From Sulfitobacter sp. HI0040 (GTDB lineage: Bacteria > Pseudomonadota > Alphaproteobacteria > Rhodobacterales > Rhodobacteraceae): a stretch of DNA of 39,465 bases. Each line of letters begins with the position of its first letter. Within the stretch, counting starts at the first letter, position 1. A program made the position numbers and the translations under genes. Shown piece after piece: positions 7,710 to 17,319 of this stretch. Where the stretch lies: positions 1 through 39,465 of the forward strand of contig NZ_LWEX01000168.1 in the NCBI RefSeq assembly GCF_001634885.1, written 5' to 3'. The notes under the pieces are model-generated. The model did not search any database. It saw only the letters and a list, made by a program, of their open reading frames with translations, and was not told the origin of the DNA.

Positions 7710-7967
7710 ATGAAGCCTGTCGAGATCTACACATCGCCGCTGTGCGGCTTTTGCCACGCCGCGAAACGCCTGTTGAACCAGAAGGGCGTCAACTTCACGG
7801 AAATCGACGTGCTGTCGAATCCTGATCGCAAGGCCGAGATGGTGCAGCGCGCCAACGGGGGCCGCACCGTGCCGCAGATATTCATCGGCGACCAACATGT
7901 CGGCGGATCGGACGACCTGCATGCACTGGAGCGCGCGGGCAAACTCGACCCCCTGTTGGCGGACTGA
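7710..7967 (+). CDS. grxC: Glutaredoxin 3
   Basis: 85-residue glutaredoxin, using glutathione to reduce disulfides in the cytoplasm. The dithiol active site is CGFC at residues 12-15 following MKPVEIYTSPL. The family's glutathione-binding stretch is GRTVPQIFIGDQHVGGSDDL, giving the TVP cis-proline and the GG-D turn. The length is that of a standalone class I glutaredoxin. It follows comF by 36 bases and its TGA overlaps the ATG of the next gene, so these are very likely one transcript with coupled translation. Confidence 0.95.
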   Translation: MKPVEIYTSPLCGFCHAAKRLLNQKGVNFTEIDVLSNPDRKAEMVQRANGGRTVPQIFIGDQHVGGSDDLHALERAGKLDPLLAD

Positions 7968-8797
7968 TGCGCGGCGCGCTTCTGCAACTGAACGCGAGCG
8001 ACGATCCAGCGGAAAACCTGCCCCGGACGGTGGATTATCTTCGCGATGCGGCGGCGCAGGGCGCTCAGTTCGTGCTGACGCCGGAGGTGACGAACTGTGT
8101 CTCCACCAGCCGCGCGCAACAGGCAAAGGTCCTGCGGGCCGAAAGCGAGGACGAAACACTCGCCGCGTTGAGGGAAGAGGCCAACGCCCATGGGATCTGG
8201 CTGCTGATCGGATCGCTCGGATTGCAGACGGAGGATCCGGACGGGCGCTTTGCCAACCGGTCCTTCCTGATCGATCCCGACGGGGCGGTTCAGGCGCGCT
8301 ATGACAAGATCCACATGTTCGACGTGGAAATCGACGAAACCGAAACCTACCGCGAATCGGCGGGCTACCGCCCCGGCACGCAGGCGGTGGTGGCGCAGAC
8401 GCCTTGGGGCACGCTGGGGATGTCCATCTGCTATGACCTGCGCTTTCCGCAACTTTATCAGGCGCTCGTCGATGCTGGCGCCCAAATCCTGACAGTGCCG
8501 GCGGCGTTTTCGCCCGTTACCGGCGCGGCTCACTGGCATGCCCTGCTGCGCGCGCGGGCCATTGAAACGGGGTGCTTCGTCCTGGCGCCCGCGCAGACCG
8601 GCACGCATCAAAGCGCCGCCAACAAAACCCGCGACACCTATGGTCATAGCCTTGTCGTGGCCCCCTGGGGAGAGGTTGTGCTTGACGCGGGCGAAGCGCC
8701 CGGGGTCTACATGTTTGAAATCGACCCCAAGGAAGTGGAGACAGCGCGCCGACGGGTGCCCAGCATGGCGAACCGTCGATCTTTTGCGCAGCCATGA
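7967..8797 (+). CDS. Carbon-nitrogen hydrolase (nitrilase superfamily, Nit1/Nit2-like)
   Basis: 276-residue amidase of the nitrilase superfamily. The catalytic triad is visible as Glu40 (LTPEVTN), Lys114 (YDKIHMFDV) and Cys155 (MSICYDLRFPQLYQ). Length and the YDKIHMFDV and CYDLRFP signatures place it near Nit1/Nit2, which hydrolyse deaminated glutathione or omega-amides of dicarboxylic acids. Placement next to glutaredoxin fits a glutathione-repair role, but this is inference. ATG 7967 overlaps the stop of grxC by one base, and its own stop overlaps the start of the marR gene by four bases, so the three genes are translationally coupled. Confidence 0.93.
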   Translation: MRGALLQLNASDDPAENLPRTVDYLRDAAAQGAQFVLTPEVTNCVSTSRAQQAKVLRAESEDETLAALREEANAHGIWLLIGSLGLQTEDPDGRFANRSFLIDPDGAVQARYDKIHMFDVEIDETETYRESAGYRPGTQAVVAQTPWGTLGMSICYDLRFPQLYQALVDAGAQILTVPAAFSPVTGAAHWHALLRARAIETGCFVLAPAQTGTHQSAANKTRDTYGHSLVVAPWGEVVLDAGEAPGVYMFEIDPKEVETARRRVPSMANRRSFAQP

Positions 8798-9228
8798 GCG
8801 AAGACCGCAACATATTCGCGATCCAGTTGTTCAGTGAACTGCTGGCTGCCGATCAGTCCGTTCGGCACCGATTGTCGCGCGTTCTGCCCAAGGGCATGGA
8901 GATTTCGCATTTTTCCGTTCTGAACGCGCTCGCCTTTCATGGGGAGGAACGCTCCCCCGCGAAACTGGCGGCGACCTTCAATGTCACGCGCGGCGCGATG
9001 ACCAACACGTTGTCCAAGCTGGAATGGGCCGGCTATATCCATGTTCGGCCCGACTGGGACGATGCCCGCCGGAAGATGGTCGCCATCAGCCCGGCAGGCC
9101 GACAGGCCCGCGACGCGGCGGTCGACGCGATCACGCCGATGATCAATCAGGTGGTCGACGATCTGGGCGAGGACCGGGTGCGGGATGCCCTGCCGATCCT
9201 GCGCGAAATTCGCCGCCGTCTGGCCTAG
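8794..9228 (+). CDS. MarR-family transcriptional regulator
   Basis: 144 residues with a winged helix-turn-helix. Helix 1 and linker are [22 protein letters not shown]. The DNA-reading segment is [20 protein letters not shown] followed by the wing ([20 protein letters not shown]) and a C-terminal dimer helix. The DxRxK element in the wing is typical of MarR proteins. Ligand unknown. Its start overlaps the nitrilase stop (ATGA). The stop TAG shares the palindrome CTAG (9225-9228) with the stop of ubiG on the other strand. It may control its own operon, but no operator is obvious. Confidence 0.9.
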   Translation: MSEDRNIFAIQLFSELLAADQSVRHRLSRVLPKGMEISHFSVLNALAFHGEERSPAKLAATFNVTRGAMTNTLSKLEWAGYIHVRPDWDDARRKMVAISPAGRQARDAAVDAITPMINQVVDDLGEDRVRDALPILREIRRRLA

Positions 9229-9977
9229 CCGGTTTCGGGGCGCGTGCTGGCCGTCACGTAGTTCACGCTGAGATCGCGCGACGACAGCCGCCATGACCAT
9301 GTGACTGGGTTGAACACGAATCCCTTGCGATCGACGGGGGTGAGACCGGCGCGCCGCAGCAGATCGAAGAGTTCATCGGGGGTGATGAACTTGGACCATT
9401 CGTGGGTGCCCTTGGGCAGCCAGCGCATCACATGCTCCGCCCCGATGATTGCCATCACATAGGATTTCGGATTGCGGTTCAGGGTCGAGCAGATGTGCAG
9501 CCCGCCGGGTTTCAACAGATCATGACAGGCTGTCAGGTAGTCGATGGGGGAGGCGACATGTTCCACGACCTCCATGTTGAGCACGACATCGAAGGTTTCC
9601 CCGGCCTGGGCCAGCGCCTCGGCGGTAGTGTGGCGATAATCCACCTCCAGCTCCGATTGCTCTGCATGGATCCGCGCCACGGAAATGTTCCCTTCGGCGG
9701 CGTCCGCGCCGACGACGTCCGCGCCCAGCCGCGCCATGGGTTCTGCAAGCAGCCCGCCCCCGCAGCCGATATCGAGGATGCGCAGCCCCTCGAAGGGGCG
9801 CTGCGCTGACAGGTCGCGCCCGAACTCGCCTGCGATCTGACTGGTGATGTAGTCCAGCCGGCAGGGGTTCAGCATATGCAGCGGCTTGAATTTCCCTTCC
9901 GGATCCCACCACTCCGCTGCCATGGCTTCGAACTTGGCGATTTCCGCCGGATCCACAGTTGTCTGATGCGCTTGCAT
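9225..9977 (-). CDS. ubiG: Bifunctional 2-polyprenyl-6-hydroxyphenol methylase / 3-demethylubiquinol 3-O-methyltransferase
   Basis: 250-residue O-methyltransferase of ubiquinone synthesis, doing both O-methylation steps with S-adenosylmethionine. The opening [20 protein letters not shown] is the family's N-terminal signature. Motif I is [20 protein letters not shown] near residue 69, with the following acidic strand end [11 protein letters not shown]. Later marks are [16 protein letters not shown] and [20 protein letters not shown], plus a membrane-associated C-terminal region ([16 protein letters not shown]). The length is usual. It diverges from the prolyl iminopeptidase gene with 48 bases between starts and ends within four bases of the marR stop. 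Confidence 0.96.
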   Translation of the reverse strand: MQAHQTTVDPAEIAKFEAMAAEWWDPEGKFKPLHMLNPCRLDYITSQIAGEFGRDLSAQRPFEGLRILDIGCGGGLLAEPMARLGADVVGADAAEGNISVARIHAEQSELEVDYRHTTAEALAQAGETFDVVLNMEVVEHVASPIDYLTACHDLLKPGGLHICSTLNRNPKSYVMAIIGAEHVMRWLPKGTHEWSKFITPDELFDLLRRAGLTPVDRKGFVFNPVTWSWRLSSRDLSVNYVTASTRPETG

Positions 9978-10025
9978 TCCGGATTCCCTATGCTCTTCTG
10001 GGTCGCGACACTATATAGGGCGGAC

Positions 10026-10997
10026 ATGGACAAAATTCCCGATCAAAAGCGCGCGGCACAGCATCTGTACCCACCGATCGATCCCTACGACCAGCGCACA
10101 CTGGCCGTGGGGCAGGGGCATCACATCTATGTCGAACAATGCGGCAACCCCGATGGCATTCCCGTTGTGGTGTTGCACGGCGGGCCGGGTGGCGGGTGCA
10201 GCCCGTCCATGCGGCGCTATTTCGATCCCTCGCGGTATCGTGTCATCCTGTTCGATCAGCGTGGTTGCGGACGGTCGCGGCCCCATGCCTCGGTCACTGA
10301 CAATACGACGTGGCATCTGGTCGCCGATATCGAGTTGATCCGCAAGACGCTGGGCATCGAGGAGTGGATCGTCTTCGGCGGTTCTTGGGGCGCGACGCTG
10401 GCGCTGATCTATGCCGAAACCCATCCCGAGCCGGTGCGGAACCTCGTTCTACGGGGGGTCTTCCTGATGACCAAGGGAGAGCTGGACTGGTTCTACGGCG
10501 GCGGGGCGGGCAAATTCTGGCCCGAGGTCTGGCAGCGATTCGTGTCGCTCGTGCCGGAGGAGGAGCGCCACGACATGATAGGCGCTTACCACAAGCGCCT
10601 ATTCAGCGGAAACCTCGCCGAGGAGCAGCGCTTTGGCCGCGCGTGGGCGGCGTGGGAAAATGCGCTGGCGTCCATCCATTCCTCCGGCGCGGGGCACGAA
10701 GGACCGAGCGACTATTCGCGGGCCTTCGCCCGGTTGGAGAATCATTATTTCACCCATGCGGGTTTCCTGGAGTTCGATGGCCAGATCCTCGCCCATGCGA
10801 GCCGCATTGCGGATATTCCGGGTGTGATCGTTCAGGGCCGGTATGACATGATCTGCCCGCCCACCAGCGCCTATGCGCTGGCCCAGAAGTGGGACAAATG
10901 CGAACTCAAGATGGTGCGCAACGCCGGGCACGCCCTGTCGGAGCCGGGGATCAGTGCCGAACTGGTTCGCACGATGGACAGGATCGCAGTGTCATGA
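10026..10997 (+). CDS. pip: Prolyl iminopeptidase (alpha/beta hydrolase, family S33)
   Basis: 323-residue cytoplasmic peptidase that releases N-terminal proline. Family signatures are HGGPGGGCSP (oxyanion region), DQRGCGRS, and the nucleophile elbow GGSWGATLAL with Ser120. The acid and His are in GRYDMICPP and NAGHALSEPG. Length and the N-terminal YPPIDPYDQRTLAVG fit the proline iminopeptidases of Gram-negative bacteria. ATG 10026 is chosen because longer in-frame starts lie in the divergent ubiG promoter space. Its TGA overlaps the ATG of the solute-binding protein (four bases), so both are probably co-translated. Confidence 0.93.
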   Translation: MDKIPDQKRAAQHLYPPIDPYDQRTLAVGQGHHIYVEQCGNPDGIPVVVLHGGPGGGCSPSMRRYFDPSRYRVILFDQRGCGRSRPHASVTDNTTWHLVADIELIRKTLGIEEWIVFGGSWGATLALIYAETHPEPVRNLVLRGVFLMTKGELDWFYGGGAGKFWPEVWQRFVSLVPEEERHDMIGAYHKRLFSGNLAEEQRFGRAWAAWENALASIHSSGAGHEGPSDYSRAFARLENHYFTHAGFLEFDGQILAHASRIADIPGVIVQGRYDMICPPTSAYALAQKWDKCELKMVRNAGHALSEPGISAELVRTMDRIAVS

Positions 10998-11857
10998 CCC
11001 GTCGTCCCGCACTCGACCGCCGGGCCCTTTTCGGGATGGGTGCCGCCGCCGCCTTGCTGGCGGTTTCCGGCGTTTCGGCCGCCGGAATGGCGCGGCGGGG
11101 CGGGCGGTTGCGGCTAGCGGTGTCGGGCGGCCGCCGGGACGATATATGGGCCACGGGTGGCGGGCTTTTCATGCAGCTTGCCCGCGTGGGACTTGTCCAC
11201 GATACACTGACGGAGGTCGCGGCGGACGGTACGCTGCGCGGGGATCTCGCGCAGGGGTGGCGCAGTGCAGACAACGGCCAGACCTGGCGGTTCGACCTGC
11301 GGCAGGACGTGGCATTCCATGATGGTCATCTCATGACGGCAGAAGACGTGGCCGACAGCCTGCGCAGGGGCTTGGGTGAACCGGATACGGTGAAGGCGCT
11401 GGGCAAGTCCGGCGTTGAAATAACCCTCTCCCGCCCGGATGCGGGTCTCCCCTTCCGGCTGGCGGGGCCGGGTTTCGCGATCGGCAGGCCGGGTGCCGAT
11501 GCGGCGGGAATCGGGACCGGGCCTTACCGGCTGGTGGAATTCAGCCCGGGGCGGCGGGTGGTGGCGGAGCGCGTCCCCGGCCACCGGACGGAGGGGGCTT
11601 CGGCGTGGTTCGATACCGTCGAACTGGTTTCGATCCCAAGTGCCGCGGTGCGGCTGCAGGCCTTCGACGAACATCTCGTGGATGCGCTCGATCTGGCCGA
11701 GGGGGACGCATGCGAACCCAGTCGCGAACATGCGGTTCTGCCCACCGACGAGGGCTGTCGCCAGATCGTCAGCCGCGAACTGGCGCTGGGCGCACGGCAA
11801 GGCGCAGAGCTGCCCTTCGATGACCTGCGCGCCCCCCGCCGGTGGTGGTTCGCCTGA
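10994..11857 (+). CDS. Short ABC-transporter solute-binding protein, family 5 (N-terminal half only)
   Basis: 287 residues. The N terminus has a twin-arginine-like signal (DRRALFGMGAAAALLAVS). The body matches family 5 (oligopeptide/dipeptide) binding proteins: VGLVHDTLTEVAADGTLRGD, LAQGWRSADNGQTWRFDLRQ, VAFHDGHLMTAEDVADSLRR and GTGPYRLVEF. It then stops where full-length proteins (about 500 residues) continue into the second lobe. No permease or ATPase gene is near. The frame is clean with family-like codon use and no evident frameshift, so the short length looks real rather than broken, although a decayed gene remains possible. Start ATG 10994 overlaps the pip stop. It lies directly before the rimP operon promoter. 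Confidence 0.78.
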   Translation: MTRRPALDRRALFGMGAAAALLAVSGVSAAGMARRGGRLRLAVSGGRRDDIWATGGGLFMQLARVGLVHDTLTEVAADGTLRGDLAQGWRSADNGQTWRFDLRQDVAFHDGHLMTAEDVADSLRRGLGEPDTVKALGKSGVEITLSRPDAGLPFRLAGPGFAIGRPGADAAGIGTGPYRLVEFSPGRRVVAERVPGHRTEGASAWFDTVELVSIPSAAVRLQAFDEHLVDALDLAEGDACEPSREHAVLPTDEGCRQIVSRELALGARQGAELPFDDLRAPRRWWFA

Positions 11858-11863
11858 CGGGGG

Positions 11864-11892
11864 TTGCAGACGGGGCGGATCGGGCGTATATC
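11864..11892 (+). promoter_or_regulatory. Sigma-70 promoter of the rimP-nusA-infB operon
   Basis: TTGCAG (11864-11869) and TATATC (11887-11892) have an ideal 17-base spacing. It lies just after the solute-binding protein gene and about 100 bases before rimP. Confidence 0.6.
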
Positions 11893-11945
11893 CCCTTCAA
11901 CAGCGGCGCGATCGGGTCCAAACCAATCGCTCCACCGATCTTGAT

Positions 11946-11969
11946 AACGGGCCGCGCGCCCGTTTTTTT
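11946..11969 (+). terminator. Intrinsic terminator or attenuator in the rimP leader
   Basis: AACGGGC and GCCCGTT pair around a CGCGC loop, then a run of seven T (11963-11969). It lies downstream of the predicted rimP promoter and 25 bases before the rimP start, so it would stop part of the operon's transcripts. Attenuator-like rimP leaders are known from other proteobacteria. Confidence 0.75.
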
Positions 11970-11994
11970 GTGCCCGCAGTAACGTGGAAACCTG

Positions 11995-12573
11995 ATGTCG
12001 AACGACCTGATTGCCAAAGCAGCCATGGACCGACGCCTGGCCGAGATCATCACCCCGGTGATCGAGGATCTGGGCTTTGAGCTCGTGCGCGTCCGGCTGA
12101 TGAGCGGCAAGTCGATCACGCTTCAGGTGATGGCCGACCGGCCCGAGGGCGGCATCGAGGTCGATGAGTTGGCGTTGATCAGCCAGTCCATCAGCGCGGT
12201 TCTCGATGTGGAGGATCCGATCCTCGATGAATACACGCTGGAGGTTTCCAGCCCCGGTATCGACCGGCCCCTGACCCGGCTCAAGGATTTCGAAGCGTTC
12301 GAAGGCTACGAGGCCAAGCTGGAAACGGTGGACCTGATCGATGGCCGCCGCCGCTTCAAGGGCGAGCTGGCGGGCACGGAAGGCGACGAGGTGCTGATCA
12401 ACGTGGAAGAAGGCACCATCGGGCTGAAGTTCGATTGGCTGTCGGATGCCAAGCTGGTGCTGACTGACGAGCTGATCAAGGAAATGCTGCGCCAGCGCAA
12501 AGCGTCCGGTGCGATTGACGAAACCAAGTTTGACGACATTGAGACTGAACAGTCTGCCGAGGGAGACGACTGA
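11995..12573 (+). CDS. rimP: Ribosome maturation factor RimP
   Basis: 192-residue factor needed for 30S subunit maturation. N-terminal text [20 protein letters not shown], the [18 protein letters not shown] segment and [20 protein letters not shown] are family signatures. The C-terminal SH3-like part includes [20 protein letters not shown]. There is an acidic tail (residues 175-192). First gene of rimP-nusA-ylxR-infB; its stop overlaps the ATG of nusA by one base. Confidence 0.95.
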   Translation: MSNDLIAKAAMDRRLAEIITPVIEDLGFELVRVRLMSGKSITLQVMADRPEGGIEVDELALISQSISAVLDVEDPILDEYTLEVSSPGIDRPLTRLKDFEAFEGYEAKLETVDLIDGRRRFKGELAGTEGDEVLINVEEGTIGLKFDWLSDAKLVLTDELIKEMLRQRKASGAIDETKFDDIETEQSAEGDD

Positions 12574-14192
12574 TGGCCATTACATCCGCCAACCAGCTTG
12601 AACTGCTGCAAACCGCCGAGGCGGTCGCCCGTGAAAAGATGATCGACCCCGGTCTGGTGGTCGAGGCGATGGAAGAATCGCTCGCCCGGGCGGCGAAGTC
12701 CCGCTACGGCGCCGAGATGGACATTCGCGTTTCCATCGACCGCAAGACGGGCCGCGCGACCTTTACCCGTGTCCGCACCGTGGTGGAGGACGAGGAGCTG
12801 GAGAACTACCAGTCCGAGTTCACCGTCGAGCAGGCGAAGCAGTACATGGATGATCCCAAGGTGGGTGACACCTATGTGGAGGAAGTGCCCCCCGTGGAAA
12901 TGGGCCGCATCGCGGCGCAATCCGCAAAGCAGGTGATTCTGCAGAAGGTCCGCGAAGCCGAGCGTGACCGCCAGTTCGAAGAGTTCAAGGATCGTGCGGG
13001 CACCATCATCAACGGGCTCGTCAAGCGCGAGGAATACGGCAACATCATCGTCGACGTGGGTGCCGGTGAAGCGATCCTGCGCCGGAACGAAAAGATCGGC
13101 CGCGAAAGCTATCGCCCGAACGACCGTATCCGCGTCTATATCAAGGATGTGCGCCGCGAGCAGCGCGGCCCGCAGATCTTCCTCAGCCGCACCGCGCCCG
13201 AATTCATGGCGGAACTGTTCAAGATGGAAGTGCCGGAAATCTACGACGGCATCATCGAGATCAAGGCAGTGGCCCGCGACCCCGGTTCGCGCGCCAAGAT
13301 CGCCGTGATCAGCTATGACAATTCCATTGATCCCGTCGGCGCCTGTGTGGGTATGCGCGGCAGCCGCGTTCAGGCAGTGGTGAACGAGCTTCAGGGTGAA
13401 AAGATCGACATCATCCCGTGGAACGAAGACCAGCCGACATTCCTCGTGAACGCGCTTCAGCCTGCCGAGGTATCCAAGGTGGTTCTGGACGAGGAAGCCG
13501 GGAAGATCGAAGTGGTGGTGCCCGAAGAGCAGCTTTCGCTCGCCATCGGTCGCCGGGGCCAGAACGTGCGGCTGGCAAGCCAGCTTACCGGTCTTGATAT
13601 CGATATCATGACCGAAGAACAGGAAAGCCAGCGTCGTCAGGCGGAATTCGAACTGCGCACCAAGCTGTTCATGGACAACCTCGATCTGGACGAATTCTTT
13701 GCCCAGCTTCTGGTTTCCGAAGGGTTCACCAATCTGGAAGAAGTCGCCTATGTCGAGGTCGACGAACTGCTGGTGATCGATGGTGTGGACGAGGACACGG
13801 CGAACGAACTGCAGGCGCGTGCCCGCGATGTGCTGGAAGCGCAGAACAAGGCCGCACTGGAATCCGCCCGGGCGCTGGGTGCCGAAGATAGCCTCATTGA
13901 ATTCGAAGGGCTGACGCCCCAGATGATAGAGGCGCTCGCCAAGGACGACGTGAAAACGCTCGAAGATTTCGCGACCTGCGCCGACTGGGAACTGGCCGGT
14001 GGCTGGACGACGGTCGACGGTGAGCGCGTGAAGGACGACGGCACGCTGGAAACCTTCGGCATCAGCCTTGAGGAAGCGCAGGATATGATCATGACCGCGC
14101 GGGTGATGCTGGGTTGGGTCGATCCCGCCGACCTCGAAACCGAAGAGGGCGAGGAAGAAGGCGAAGACGAAACCGAGGAGGCCGGGGCCTGA
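12573..14192 (+). CDS. nusA: Transcription termination/antitermination factor NusA
   Basis: 539 residues. Domains in order: N-terminal RNA polymerase binding domain (1-130), S1 domain (about 138-203, starting [20 protein letters not shown]), two KH domains ([15 protein letters not shown] near 254 and [18 protein letters not shown] near 325) and helix-hairpin-helix repeats (about 365-510). The last 20 residues are almost all Glu with Asp, Thr and Gly. It controls pausing, termination and antitermination, including rRNA operons. Start ATG 12573 overlaps the rimP stop; the next gene begins 22 bases after its stop. No odd residues seen. Confidence 0.96.
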   Translation: MAITSANQLELLQTAEAVAREKMIDPGLVVEAMEESLARAAKSRYGAEMDIRVSIDRKTGRATFTRVRTVVEDEELENYQSEFTVEQAKQYMDDPKVGDTYVEEVPPVEMGRIAAQSAKQVILQKVREAERDRQFEEFKDRAGTIINGLVKREEYGNIIVDVGAGEAILRRNEKIGRESYRPNDRIRVYIKDVRREQRGPQIFLSRTAPEFMAELFKMEVPEIYDGIIEIKAVARDPGSRAKIAVISYDNSIDPVGACVGMRGSRVQAVVNELQGEKIDIIPWNEDQPTFLVNALQPAEVSKVVLDEEAGKIEVVVPEEQLSLAIGRRGQNVRLASQLTGLDIDIMTEEQESQRRQAEFELRTKLFMDNLDLDEFFAQLLVSEGFTNLEEVAYVEVDELLVIDGVDEDTANELQARARDVLEAQNKAALESARALGAEDSLIEFEGLTPQMIEALAKDDVKTLEDFATCADWELAGGWTTVDGERVKDDGTLETFGISLEEAQDMIMTARVMLGWVDPADLETEEGEEEGEDETEEAGA

Positions 14193-14214
14193 TCGCAGGC
14201 CTCGGGGGCTCTGA

Positions 14215-14835
14215 ATGGGACGCGGTGGCGCCTCGCATGACCGGACGGACGGTCCCGAACGCAAGTGCATTGCCACGGGAGAGGTGCAGCCGAAATACGG
14301 GCTGATCCGCTTCGTGGTCGGTCCCGAAGGTCAGGTGGTGCCGGATATCATGGGCAAGCTGCCCGGGCGCGGCATCTACGTGGCGGCGGACCGCAAGGCA
14401 CTGGAACTGGCGGTGCGGAAGAACCTGTTCTCCCGCTCCGCAAAACAACAGGTCAGGCTGCCGGAGGATCTGGTGGCCGAGATCGAGACCCAACTGGCGC
14501 GCCGCGTGGTCGATCTGATCTCGCTGCAGCGCAAGGCGGGCAAGGCGGTCGCCGGTTACGAGAAGGTAAAGAACTGGCTGCAGACCGAAGAAGCCGAAGT
14601 GCTGATCCAGGCGGTGGACGGATCGGGGCGCGGAAAATCGAAGTTGAGCACACCGCATTTCGGTCACTACATCGGGTGGTTGACCGCAGATGAATTGGGT
14701 TTGGCATTCGGTCGTCAAACTGTGATACATGGGGCGCTCGCCTCTGGTGGACTCACGCAGCGTGTTGTAGAGGAAGCCCAAAGACTTAAAGGCGTGCGCG
14801 TAAACGAGGCTGGCAAGGGCCAGCCGAAAGGATAG
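14215..14835 (+). CDS. ylxR: RNA-binding protein: YlxR (DUF448) domain fused to L7Ae-like domain
   Basis: 206 residues. The N-terminal part is a YlxR/DUF448 domain with RKCIATGE, LIRFVVGPEGQVVPD and LPGRGIYVAADRKALE. The second part (about residues 95-190) resembles the L7Ae/YlxQ RNA-binding fold (LISLQRKAGKAVAGYEKVKN, EAEVLIQAVDGSGRGKSKL, FGRQTVIHGALASGGLTQRV). In Bacillus these are two neighbouring genes, ylxR and ylxQ, between nusA and infB; in alphaproteobacteria they appear as one protein. The function is likely RNA binding in the nusA-infB context, with YlxR reported in other bacteria to influence transcription or nucleoid and tRNA processing. ATG 14215 is 22 bases after nusA. Confidence 0.88.
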   Translation: MGRGGASHDRTDGPERKCIATGEVQPKYGLIRFVVGPEGQVVPDIMGKLPGRGIYVAADRKALELAVRKNLFSRSAKQQVRLPEDLVAEIETQLARRVVDLISLQRKAGKAVAGYEKVKNWLQTEEAEVLIQAVDGSGRGKSKLSTPHFGHYIGWLTADELGLAFGRQTVIHGALASGGLTQRVVEEAQRLKGVRVNEAGKGQPKG

Positions 14836-14844
14836 ACGAGCTTC

Positions 14845-17319
14845 ATGAGCGATACTGACGGCAAGAAAACATTGGGTCTGCGCGGCGGTGGCGCGCGTCC
14901 GGGCAACGTAAAGCAAAGCTTTAGCCACGGACGGACCAAGAACGTCGTGGTCGAAACCAAGCGCAAGCGTGTCGTGGTGCCGAAGCCGGGCGCCGCCAAA
15001 CCCGCTGCGGGCGGCAAGTCGCTGGGTGATCCATCAAAGCGTCCGGCAGGCATTACCGATGCCGAAATGGAACGCCGCCTGAAGGCCGTGCAGGCCGCCA
15101 AGGCGCGGGAGGCGGAAGAAGCCGCCGAGCGCGAAGCCGAGGAAAAGGCCCGCGCCGAGGAGCGTGAGCGTCGCCGGGCCGAACAGGAAGCCAAGGAAGC
15201 CGAAGAGCGCGAGCGCGAAGAAAGCCTCAAGGCCAAGGCCGAGGAAGACGAGCGCCGCAAGCGTGAAGCCGAAGCCGCCGCACAGGCTGCATCCGCCCCG
15301 CCGGCGGAACCCGTCGTATCGCGCGGACCCAGCCCGAAATCCTCTTCCGGTGCGCCGGCGCGCAAGACGGAGCGGGATCGGGAAGACACCAACAAGAAGA
15401 ACCGCGGTGGCGACAACCGCCGTTCCGGCAAGCTGACGCTGAACCAAGCGCTGTCCGGCGGCGAAGGCGGCCGCCAGCGTTCCATGGCGCAGATGAAGCG
15501 CAAGCAGGAGCGCGCGCGCCAGAAGGCGATGGGCGGCAGTGTCGAGCGCGAAAAGGTCGTGCGTGACGTTCAGCTTCCCCCGGCGATCGTGGTTTCCGAA
15601 CTGGCGAACCGCATGGCCGAACGGGTGGGTGAAGTGGTCAAGGCGCTGATGAACAACGGCATGATGGTGACGCAGAACGAAACCATCGACGCCGATACAG
15701 CCGAACTCATCATCGAGGAATTCGGCCACAAGGTCGTGCGCGTTTCCGACGCCGACGTCGAAGACGTCATCAAGGAAGTCGAGGACGATCCCAAAGAGCT
15801 GCGCGACCGCCCGCCCGTCATTACCATCATGGGCCACGTGGACCACGGCAAGACCTCGCTGCTGGACGCGATCCGGAATGCCAAGGTTGTCGCGGGCGAA
15901 GCCGGCGGCATCACGCAGCATATCGGTGCCTATCAGGTAACGACCGATGGCGGCACCACGCTGTCGTTCCTCGATACGCCGGGCCACGCTGCCTTTACCT
16001 CCATGCGGTCACGCGGGGCACAGGTGACGGATATTGTGGTTCTGGTGGTTGCGGCGGATGACGCCGTGATGCCCCAGACGATCGAGGCCATCAACCACGC
16101 CAAGGCGGCCAAAGTGCCGATGATCGTGGCGATCAACAAGATCGACAAGCCCGCGGCCAATCCTGACAAGGTGCGCACCGACCTGCTGCAACACGAAGTC
16201 ATCGTGGAAAAGCTCTCTGGCGACGTACAGGATGTGGAGGTTTCGGCCACCACCGGTCAAGGGCTCGACAACCTGCTGGAAGCCATCGCGCTTCAGGCCG
16301 AGATTCTGGAACTGAAGGCGAACCCGAACCGCGCCGCCGTCGGCGCCGTGATCGAAGCGCAGCTTGACGTGGGCCGCGGCCCGGTCGCGACCGTTCTCAT
16401 CCAGAACGGCACATTGCGGCAGGGCGATATCTTCGTCGTGGGTGAGCAATACGGTAAGGTCCGTGCGCTGATCAACGATCAGGGTGAGCGCGTGAAAGAA
16501 GCTGGTCCGTCGGTTCCGGTGGAGGTTCTGGGCCTCAACGGTACGCCCGAAGCCGGTGACGTTCTGAACGTGACCGACACCGAAGCGCAGGCGCGTGAAA
16601 TCGCCGAATACCGGGCCAATGCCGCGAAGGACAAGCGCGCCGCTGCCGGTGCAGCCACCACGCTGGAACAGCTGATGGCGAACGCCAAGGCGGACGAAAA
16701 CGTCAGCGAATTGCCCATTCTGGTCAAGGCCGATGTGCAGGGCTCTGCCGAAGCGATCGTTCAGGCGATGGAAAAGATCGGCAACGACGAGGTGCGCGTG
16801 CGCGTGCTGCATTCAGGCGTCGGCGCGATTACCGAAACCGATGTCGGCCTTGCGGAAGCGTCCAATGCGCCGATCATGGGTTTCAACGTCCGTGCGAACG
16901 CATCTGCCCGCAATACCGCGAACCAGAAGGGCGTGGAAATCCGCTATTATTCGGTCATCTACGATCTCGTGGATGATGTGAAAGCGGCGGCCTCGGGCCT
17001 GCTGTCGGCGGAGATCAAGGAAAACTTCATCGGTTACGCGACCATCAAGGAAGTCTTCAAGGTCACGGGCGTGGGCAAGGTTGCCGGTTGCCTCGTTACC
17101 GAAGGTGTCGCACGCCGCAGCGCGGGTGTCCGTCTGCTGCGCGACAACGTGGTGATCCACGAAGGCACGCTGAAGACCCTGAAGCGCTTCAAGGACGAAG
17201 TACCCGAAGTCCAGTCCGGTCAGGAATGCGGCATGGCCTTCGAGAACTACGACGATATCCGCCCCGACGACGTGATCGAAATTTTCGAGCGTGAGGAAGT
17301 GACCCGCACCCTTAAATAA
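14845..17319 (+). CDS. infB: Translation initiation factor IF-2
   Basis: 824-residue GTPase that brings initiator tRNA to the 30S subunit. The N-terminal segment (residues 60-150) is a charged Glu/Arg/Lys/Ala coiled region, as usual for proteobacterial IF-2. An IF2-associated N-terminal domain (about 245-310) follows. The GTPase core shows GHVDHGKTS (about 329-337), DTPGH (375-379) and NKID (430-433). The C-terminal domains II-IV include a conserved [20 protein letters not shown]. Last gene of the rimP operon. Its TAA abuts the TGA of the convergent metallophosphoesterase (17319/17320) with no space between, so there is no separate terminator. Confidence 0.97.
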   Translation: MSDTDGKKTLGLRGGGARPGNVKQSFSHGRTKNVVVETKRKRVVVPKPGAAKPAAGGKSLGDPSKRPAGITDAEMERRLKAVQAAKAREAEEAAEREAEEKARAEERERRRAEQEAKEAEEREREESLKAKAEEDERRKREAEAAAQAASAPPAEPVVSRGPSPKSSSGAPARKTERDREDTNKKNRGGDNRRSGKLTLNQALSGGEGGRQRSMAQMKRKQERARQKAMGGSVEREKVVRDVQLPPAIVVSELANRMAERVGEVVKALMNNGMMVTQNETIDADTAELIIEEFGHKVVRVSDADVEDVIKEVEDDPKELRDRPPVITIMGHVDHGKTSLLDAIRNAKVVAGEAGGITQHIGAYQVTTDGGTTLSFLDTPGHAAFTSMRSRGAQVTDIVVLVVAADDAVMPQTIEAINHAKAAKVPMIVAINKIDKPAANPDKVRTDLLQHEVIVEKLSGDVQDVEVSATTGQGLDNLLEAIALQAEILELKANPNRAAVGAVIEAQLDVGRGPVATVLIQNGTLRQGDIFVVGEQYGKVRALINDQGERVKEAGPSVPVEVLGLNGTPEAGDVLNVTDTEAQAREIAEYRANAAKDKRAAAGAATTLEQLMANAKADENVSELPILVKADVQGSAEAIVQAMEKIGNDEVRVRVLHSGVGAITETDVGLAEASNAPIMGFNVRANASARNTANQKGVEIRYYSVIYDLVDDVKAAASGLLSAEIKENFIGYATIKEVFKVTGVGKVAGCLVTEGVARRSAGVRLLRDNVVIHEGTLKTLKRFKDEVPEVQSGQECGMAFENYDDIRPDDVIEIFEREEVTRTLK

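Noticed and set aside
10011-10018. Palindromic CTATATAG box between ubiG and pip as a shared -10 element
   Set aside because: No acceptable -35 at the right distance on either strand, so I did not list a promoter.
12306-14276. Open frame of 656 codons on the minus strand over nusA
   Set aside because: It is a shadow of nusA in high-G+C DNA; composition is His/Arg/Phe-rich with no domain, and nusA on the other strand is certain.
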